DNA of 64,000 nt from Lineus longissimus (taxonomy: Eukaryota > Nemertea > Pilidiophora > Heteronemertea > Lineidae): the NCBI RefSeq assembly GCF_910592395.1, contig NC_088316.1, positions 20,478,501-20,542,500 of the forward strand, given 5' to 3'. The position numbers and the translations under genes were made by a program. Within the stretch, counting starts at the first letter, position 1; each line of letters opens with the position of its first letter. The notes below the pieces were generated by a model. It was given only the letters and a program-made list of their open reading frames with translations. It did not search any database and was not told where the DNA came from. Shown in pieces: positions 43,901-52,900 of this stretch.

Positions 43901-46900
43901 GTGAAAAGAATGGAGGACCGAGGATAAAAGCCTGTTAACGCCTATTGTCAGGCCCGGTTAGCGACATAACCCTTCACAAAAGAAAACACTGATGAATGGG
44001 TTTGATCCGAAATCTATTGTAATAAAAGAATGAAACTTCAACAAAATCAACTTTAATTAAACAATAAAACATCCGCTCCTGACACTAGCTACTTCATTTG
44101 ACGTACGTAAATCTCTGCCAAATTTAAGCATGCTTTCATCAATAAGATGAATGAAAATACCCATCCGAACCATTTTTTATTGACACATACGTTACTATGA
44201 AATTATTTTAATAACATATCTAAATATTGTAACGATTTTGCGTGTTCCTTTTTAATCCAGGGCTCTCTACCGATAGTTTTAGGCCACGATATACATGTGA
44301 GGTGGGGATCGAAAGGTCTAGGGTCTCAGGTGACATATACCGCCAAATATCCATGTACATACGAAATAACCAAATATTTCAACTTAATGCAGACTCCTAA
44401 ATCATCCAGGTTAAGTGATGCTCGCCTTGACTGGTAAAGATCCCCTTTGCATTGATGAAACAGAGATACGCCGATACAATCACTCGCTGTTTTCTAACTC
44501 AGAGCAATAGCGAAGTTTAACCACTTTATAGATGAGAAGCCATGCCTAAAACATGAAAATAAAGTTGCATTAAGTTAGAAAGTTTGGTGCGCACTGTGAT
44601 CTCATGTAAATGCTTTACTTTCAATAACTGGCATCCGGCGTAGAAGTAGACAACAACCATGTCAAAACCACACATCTCTAGCAAGCATTGAGAACAAGTA
44701 CTTCATCACATTCATTATGTTGTCTATTCAGTCAGAGTGTGATCATCTAATCCCCTTGCACTATCTAGCAAAATCAATACTATTTTACTACAACTGAAAA
44801 CAAGCTCTACTTTCTCAACTGGCCCGAATGTCGGAAGCCTTCACGTATTACGCAGAAAAAAAAGTCAAAATTCTGAAAAATTTTCGAAGTCAAAAAGTTT
44901 TGGGACTGATGATGTTGGTTCAGAAATATTTTCAACTCTCAGTCAGTTCAAAATTTTGAAAAAATTTTAAAAGTCAAAAAAGTTTTGGGACTAATGATGC
45001 TGGTTCATTTTAAGTAGAAAACAAAAAAACAGTGAAATGTTTTTTGGACTTAGACATTTTTTCCGGGTAAGGGTAAGGGTTAGCAGAAAAAAAAGTCAAA
45101 ATTTTGAAACATTTTCAAAGTCAAAACAGTTTTGGGACTGATGATGTTGGTCCATTTTGAGCAGAAAAAAAAACTAGTTGAAAAAAAAATTGAACTTGAT
45201 GTTGTTGGTTCATTGTGAGCAGAAAACAGGGGGAAAAAATTGGACTCAGGAATTTGTTCACTTATTACGCATATCATTTTGTGTTTCCTGCTTAATGTCA
45301 TTTACGTCTGGTTGGAAATATTTATAGACATTTTCTAGTGATGTTACATATTGGTTTAATGAGTATATCATTTGTAAGAACAGATGTTTAAGTAATTTAG
45401 AGCTTCTTTCGACCGGGGCTGCCGATATTAACGTTTCCAAGTTCCACCCTGACCATTACTTCCTTCAAGCGCAGTATTCCTCGTCCTAATATAGATATCT
45501 CTTCAATAGACAGGTTTAATAATCCGCACGAACGATGAAGTAAGAAGGTCTGTGGTGTCATCAGGTCCTGTAATTATTCATTGACGCAACTAAATTATCT
45601 TTTATACCTCGTTGCCGGAGATATCGGGGAAGGTGTTAAGAAATAGTTGATTAAAATGCACTACATATTTCGTGCTTCGTCGCTCCCAGTGCTTCCTAAG
45701 GATTGCGAAACCTTCCCATCATCTCCTGACCACCTATCGACCGTTCTGTTTGTGGTTTAGTTGACAATGCACCTTTTTATCTAAACCCTGCCCGCGTGAT
45801 CCCCTTTGCATGCTGTCGTTGCTTTTATCATTCAGTTAATTTTTGTCACTCAAAACCATAAGACGAAGATTAATGTATTCAGCCTTGCGATATTCGAACC
45901 GACCACAGTATTATCGGTGTTAAGTTGGTATTTTGATTAAAATAGCTCTTGTTAACCACGTATAAGTACGGCAGGAAGTATCGATCGTTCATTGTATGAC
46001 CCACGGAGTGCTGGTATCGTGCGTAAAACATTTTAAAATCGACAGAGACAGTCCATTTTCTGATTATTTATCCATGGCTACATGCAGTGGGAGGAACTAA
46101 CCATAACAACTCCCGGTTCAGTCTGATAACAGTTTAACAATAACAAGTGAAGTTATCAATTGCAGGTCTACAGCATGGATTGCTATTTTAGACAGACATG
46201 GTTCGACCAACGTCTCAAGTTCCACGGTACCAAAGACGAGTTACGAGTTAGCATCAAAATGTTGGAGAAAATGTGGAAACCAGACACATACTTCCTAAAC
46301 GGCAGGGGATCTTATCTACACACCGTCACATACCCGAATAAGTTATTACGCATAAACAAGGAGGGAGGGATTTTATACTCTATGAGGTAAGCCACTGTCG
46401 TCTGCTCAGGTACTGAATCTACAATTGAATTTCATCATCTCCTGTCTCTCCGCTATCATTATGTGCCAGCTGGTGCACTATATACTCTTGGAAGCAACAA
46501 GTGGACAAAATAGCCATCCTCTGCCCCTGATTGGTTTCATGTCAAAACTAAAGTGATCAATGCCAGTTGAGCTGGTTACAGTAAGGCCCACTATATGCTC
46601 TCTGGAAGCAACAAGTTGACTATATAGTCATCATCTGCCCCTGGTTGGTTTCATGTCAAAACTAAAGTGATCAATGCCAGTTGAGCTGGTTATAGTAAGG
46701 CCCACTATATGCCCTTGGAAGCAACAAGTGGACAATATAGCCATCCTCTACCCGTGGTTGGTTTCATGTCAAAACTAAAATGCTCAATGCCAGTTGAGCT
46801 GGTTACAGTGAGGCCCACTATATGCTCTTTAGAAGCAATAACTTGCAATATAGTCATCATCTGCCCCTTTTTGGTTTCATGTCAATCAATGCCACTTGAG

Positions 46901-49900
46901 CTGGTTATGGTTAGGAAGAGCAACTCTTTACTCTTGAACATGTCTTGAAAGACACCTGCCGCATTTAGTAGAAAAACAGTCCTGATTCAAGAGCAATACA
47001 CTGTCCGATGATGAATATAAATGAATCCACCCTGTTATCCCCAAAACCAATGTGATGTGAAAGATCAGAAAGTCACGCAGGGTCCTCATTCGCCTCACGT
47101 CTCGCTCAGCCTATGGATTAGTCCCAATAAAGATAAGTATCTAAACATTGAATAACACTTCAAGAGATGCTCATTCTAACATGCCCCAGTTCCAATCACA
47201 TTCAAAGCACGTAGACAGCCTGCCTGAAATTTTTCAGTTAAAAGGTCATATTAATAGAATCACAGCTACTTTTCTGGGTCCGGATTTGAGGGGTTTTAAA
47301 ATTCATAGGCATCCCATTTATATACCATTATTTTTCATCGTTGCATTGGCATGGAAGTGCTTTGGGGGAAGGTTCTACATGTAGTCCACCAAACGAGAGC
47401 TAATAACCTCCTCTTTGATGATGACAGCCCATCATTTGACAACTTGAATGCCGACCACAAATATTGATTTGCCTCTAACAATGTCCATTCAAGTAGTGAT
47501 CACCACAGCAAGCATCCACGCTAAACTGTCCATTCAAGTAGTGATTACCACAGCAAGCATCCACGCTAAACTGTCCATTCAAGTAGTGATCACCACAGCA
47601 AGCATCCACGCTAAACTGTCCATTCAAGTAGTGATCACCACAGCAAGCATCCACGCTAAACTGTCCATTCAAGTAGTGATCACCACAGCAAGCATCCACG
47701 CTAAACAATCGCATTCTTATTGTCATGAACTGCCATTTGGTGACTGGCACAAATTCAGAGTCATGAAGTCGATGTTGCAGACTTATATCATCCGGTGCCA
47801 GCTACGTACTAGCTGTGGCCATTAGTGAACAGTGTGTTTGTGACTCCCAGTTGACTTTATAAAATCGACCAACATGTAACTGGAAAGATGACAGTCAGTC
47901 ATACATGTCATAATCGATAAAACAGTTATATGACCACTAGGCTAACTGAGAAGACAACGCGAGTTTGAGATATTACCCAATTTGCCGAGTAACTTCTAGA
48001 CATTTCCAATGTGAACATCAATCTTCATCGATTTGACTTTTTACAATTTCAAGTTGGCGGACGTGACAGAGCGTCGCTAGTACATGATAGACCTCCAGGA
48101 GGCTACCAGTAAGTTATCATCATAACAGTCCAATGAATCGACTCAGTTTATGCAAAATACTCTCCTCAAATTTCAAATCGGTAATCAGATCAACTACAAA
48201 TTTAATCTGCCTTTGAAAAGTGGAAAAGGGATCCCAACTCGGCTGTCAAATCAGACATGGATTTGGATTGATACCTTAAAATTATTTTGAGTAGTTTCAC
48301 TGGATGTCACTTTGTCTGTCCCAGACACGAAGTCGACAGTTCGGCTCGATCTAATTTCACCACTAACCAAGTAATCGATTCCATGCCGGCCTTCCACGTG
48401 AAAGAAAACTTGCGGCAGTTCTGGCAAACTGTCGCAATAAAACTATCGATGGGTCTTCCACGTAAGAGAAAAAACCGTCGGAAGTCTCTGTCCGCAAGCT
48501 CTTGCAGCTGTCCAGCAAGTTACTGTCGCCGATTTCTGTCGTGTGGCTCTTCCGCGTGAAATAAATTTTGCATGCATATAGGCCTAATCTCTGTCTGACA
48601 ACCGAATGGACTTCCACGTGCAAGTTGCCCTCATCCAATATGTTGCCTTCAAGAAGGAGGAGGTCACCGGAGCTGTTGTTCTGTACCTCACCTTGGGGAA
48701 GCAACGGAAGGTCAAAAGGAAGCAAAGCATTTGGACTCATAAATTGTTTCTTCGACGGCAACAACTTAGTGCGTAGCATGCCCTGCTAATGGAATTGAGA
48801 CTTGAAGACCCCAGAAGGCTGAAAAATTTGGAAGTGCATATTTCGTCGGTGGCTTGTCCAGATTTGGTTGTCTTTACTTTGTTTGTCTCTGTGGAGAACT
48901 GAGTACGTAGGTTATGCCTCTTTCTCTGCACTGATTGGAGTCTTCTCTGCATGCGTTCTGCTAAAACTTTCCTCGCATCTTCTTTCTTCAGTTTGTTTCA
49001 TACTCCTTGGCTTCAGCATCCCACAGGATACTCCTTATTTCGTACTCCTGTATAAGTTCAAACACCTGCTCTTGAGTTCAGTCCCGATCTGCTGCCTGCG
49101 ATTCCATGTCGACGACTGCCGTAGTACTGAAAGTTTCCAAACATTTATTGCGAAAAATAAAACATTTCAAGCAATAACTTGACAATAAAATAACCGGCTG
49201 AGATAATCTATTGAAGCCTTTTCCGCGCGAATGAAATTGACCATGCAAGATAGTGTCCGACATATTGCCAAGAGTGTCGACAGTCTGCTTGTAGAGAACC
49301 TTCCACGTGCAAGTCACTGTCGGACAGAAAAGATTGCGACAGAAATCTTTCACGTGGGTGGCCGGCATGACCGACACCCTGACCTGCGGGGGTGGTCTAC
49401 CATCGGGCAATGCGTTCATGCATTTATATTCGGTAAATGCATATTTAAGGCATCTTGCACACTAACAGTTATGAAAAACAGCTGAAAATATTGACTTTTG
49501 TGACATCGAACAAAATATACTTAGAATTATATAAAATCAGATGGAAAAGGTTGCAACCTCTGTTATATCTACAGTCATTGACGAAAGGTCAATTCCTTGA
49601 TAATAGGTTCCGATCAGAATCTCCTTAACGAAACCCTTGGAGAGGTCTGACATGTTCTCCTAGTTAAAAATCGAAATCCAGCGTGCAACATTCGAGATTA
49701 TAGTAATTTCACTTGTCATTTTTCAAGTGAATGATTCGTGTAATTACATCACGTCTGAGTGATATCCAGGCTCCCCGCCCCTCCATCACCTGCCTAATTG
49801 AACTGTCACTTTTTTTCCGTCAAGCGAAAGAACCTAGAACCGGTGAGACATTGTTCGACCAGTTATCGGGGATTTAAGTTTCGAAGGAGGTTTTATTAGC

Positions 49901-52900
49901 TATAATTGATATACTCCGAGGTAATTGATAAATGAGTGGTGACCTCAGGAGGGGAGTAATCCTTCGTAGAGCGAGTTCAGGATGTGCTGGTTATCGGAGA
50001 CGTTGTATTTTTTTGCATTCATCATCAAATGCTGGTGTCAACTCCCAAGGTTTAATCGCTTGGAACATTGTAAACTTCTTGAATGAACTAAGACCAGGAA
50101 ACTATCCCAATAATCTGCTGCTGAATGTAAATGAACTTGAAAATGCGACATGATAGGCCTTTATTTCTAACATGCGATGTGGAGTAGCCATCAAAAAGGT
50201 GAAGACACGAAACTGCAGTGGCCCTGGCCTAATTAGAGAGAATATGGCGTGACCGCAATACCTCATTGCCATCAAGCTCTACCTATTAAGATCTCTCGTG
50301 ATATCAGTGTTTTTGTATCCAGCAAAGTCCTGGGAAATGAACGCTTCGATTGAAAAGCGCATCAAAGCTTTCGAGCCCAACTGCTACATAAGTCTTCTCA
50401 ATAGACCACCAGTGTTAATGTCAGAGAGCTGGGATATGTTGTAGATGTGTCCTGTGGACGTATGAATGTGACCCATCCAGAGCCCAACAGACGTTTTCCA
50501 TGCATATTAACTGATGTATAAATGTCTCCTTTCAGATTGACCATCAAAGCTACTTGCCCCATGGATTTACGAAAGTATCCCATGGATAACCAAACATGCC
50601 CACTTTACATTGGCAGCTGTAAGTACGATCCCTTCAATGAATCACCATTTCGTTCGTCAGTAACTAGATATTTGAAAGAAGATAATGTAAAAGTAGTGCG
50701 AGAGGTCCGATAGCCGAGAGACACCCTACTTACTCCTGTCCAAAAATTGGTTTGAAATACATGAACATTCATTTCGTATCAGTCTATTATGACTGGAATT
50801 TTATGTAGATTATCACATAGGGAATGATGGTGGTTTACACGTTGCACTGATTGTAGTATTTACAAGATATATTTGGAGTGTGTTTTTGTGTCAGTGAAGT
50901 CTGCATTCGTCCCATCTCAGCTAGTCGTTCGTGTTGAGAGCTAATAGATCCAGTTTTAAATAGGTCACGATATCAAAATTTAAAAAATCTGGAAAGGTAC
51001 CAATTCGATACCTGATCACTTTGGAGTTCGATCGTTGTTTTAGATTATTGTGCTTACGGCATAGGAAGTATTCAAATGACGCACTATACGTGCCATCTGC
51101 GAATGCAACCAGGCATCAATGGGAAACAGTTCCCAACTCCAGTATTCGAACTGATTTCAGACGCCTATAAAAATAATGAAGTCCAGTACAAATGGAAGGA
51201 AGGATTGGTCAAATCTGTCGCAACTGCTCCGGATATGAAGATGGCCCAATTTGATTTAGATGGATGGTTTGGAGATCAAGTCATTGTGTCACAGCCCCAT
51301 GGTAAGCAGGGTTTTTTTACCATTCTTACTGTTTTTTTCTCATGCATAAAAGTATCAATAACATAATATAACATTAGAAATCTATTTCTAATGCCATGCG
51401 AAGTATATGATTGCATATATGGGGCTGTGGGGTGGCGTAAACATCTCTTATGTTCCGCTGTAACATCTGTGGGGCTGTGGGGGGTGGCGTAAACACCTCT
51501 TATGTTCCGCTGTAACATCTGTGGGGCTGTGGGGTGGTGTAAACACCTCATTCCGCTGTAACATCTGTGGGGCTGTGGGGGTGGCGTAAACACCTCTTAT
51601 GTTCCGCTGCAACATCTGTGGGGCTGTGGGGTGGCGTAAACATCTCTTATGTTCTGCTGTAACATCTGTGGGGCTGTGGGGGGTGGCGTAAACACCTCTT
51701 ATGTTCCGCTGCAACATCTGTGGGGCTGTGGGGTGGCATAAACACCTCTTATGTTCCGCTGTAACATCTGTGGGGCTGTGGGGTGGCGTAAACACCTCTT
51801 ATGTTCCGCTGCAACATCTGTGGGGCTGTGGGGGTGGCGTAAACACCTCTTATGTTCCGCTGCAACATCTGTGGGGCTGTGGGGGTGGCGTAAACACCTC
51901 TTATGTTCCGCTGTAACATCTGTGGGGCTGTGGGGTGGCGTAAACACCTCTTATGTTCCGCTGTAACATCTGTGGGGCTGTGGGGTGGCGTAAACACCTC
52001 TTATGTTCCGCTGTAACATCTGTGGGGCTGTGGGGTGGCGTAAACACCTCTTATGTTCCGCTGTAACATCTGTGGGGCTGTGGGGGGTGGCGTAAACACC
52101 TCTTATGTTCCGCTGTAACATCTGTGGGGCTGTGGGGTGGCTTAAACACCTCTTATGTTCCGCTGTAACATCTGTGGGGCTGTGGGGTGGCGTAAACACC
52201 TCTTATGTTCCGCTGCAACATCTGTGGGGCTGTGGGGTGGCGTAAACACCTCTTATGTTCCGCTGTAACATCTGTTGGGCTGTGGGGGTGGCGTAAACAC
52301 CTCTTATGTTCCGCTGTAACATCTGTGGGGCTGTGGGGTGGCGCAAACACCTCTTATGTTCCGCTGTAACATCTGTGGGGCTGTGGGGGGTGGCGTAAAC
52401 ACCTCTTATGTTCCGCAGTAACATCTGTTGGGCTGTGGGGTGGCGTAAACACCTCTTATGTTCCGCTGTAATATCTGCGGGGCTGTGGGGTGGCGTAAAC
52501 ACCTCTTATGTTCCGCTGTAACATCTGTTGGGCTGTGGGGTGGCGTAAACACCTCTTATGTTCCGCTGTAATATCTGCGGGGCTGTGGGGTGGCGTAAAC
52601 ACCTCTTATGTTCCGCTGTAACATCTGTGGGGCTGTGGGGTGGCGTAAACACCTCTTATGTTCCACTGTAACATCTGTGGGGCTGTGGGGGTGGCGCAAA
52701 CACCTCTTATGTTCCACTGTAACATCTGTGGGGCTGTGGGGGTGGCGCAAACACCTCTTATGTTCCACTGTAACATCTGTGGGGCTGTGGGGGTGGCGCA
52801 AACACCTCTTATGTTCCACTGTAGCATCTGTGGGGCTGTGGGGGTGGCGTAAACACCACTTATGTTCCGCTGTAACATCTGTGGGGCTGTGGGGTGGTGT

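Noticed and set aside
51076-51160. Upstream extension of exon E to the ATG at 51076
   Set aside because: Loop B homology begins only after the CAG acceptor at 51160, and the split Tyr codon joins exon D exactly there.
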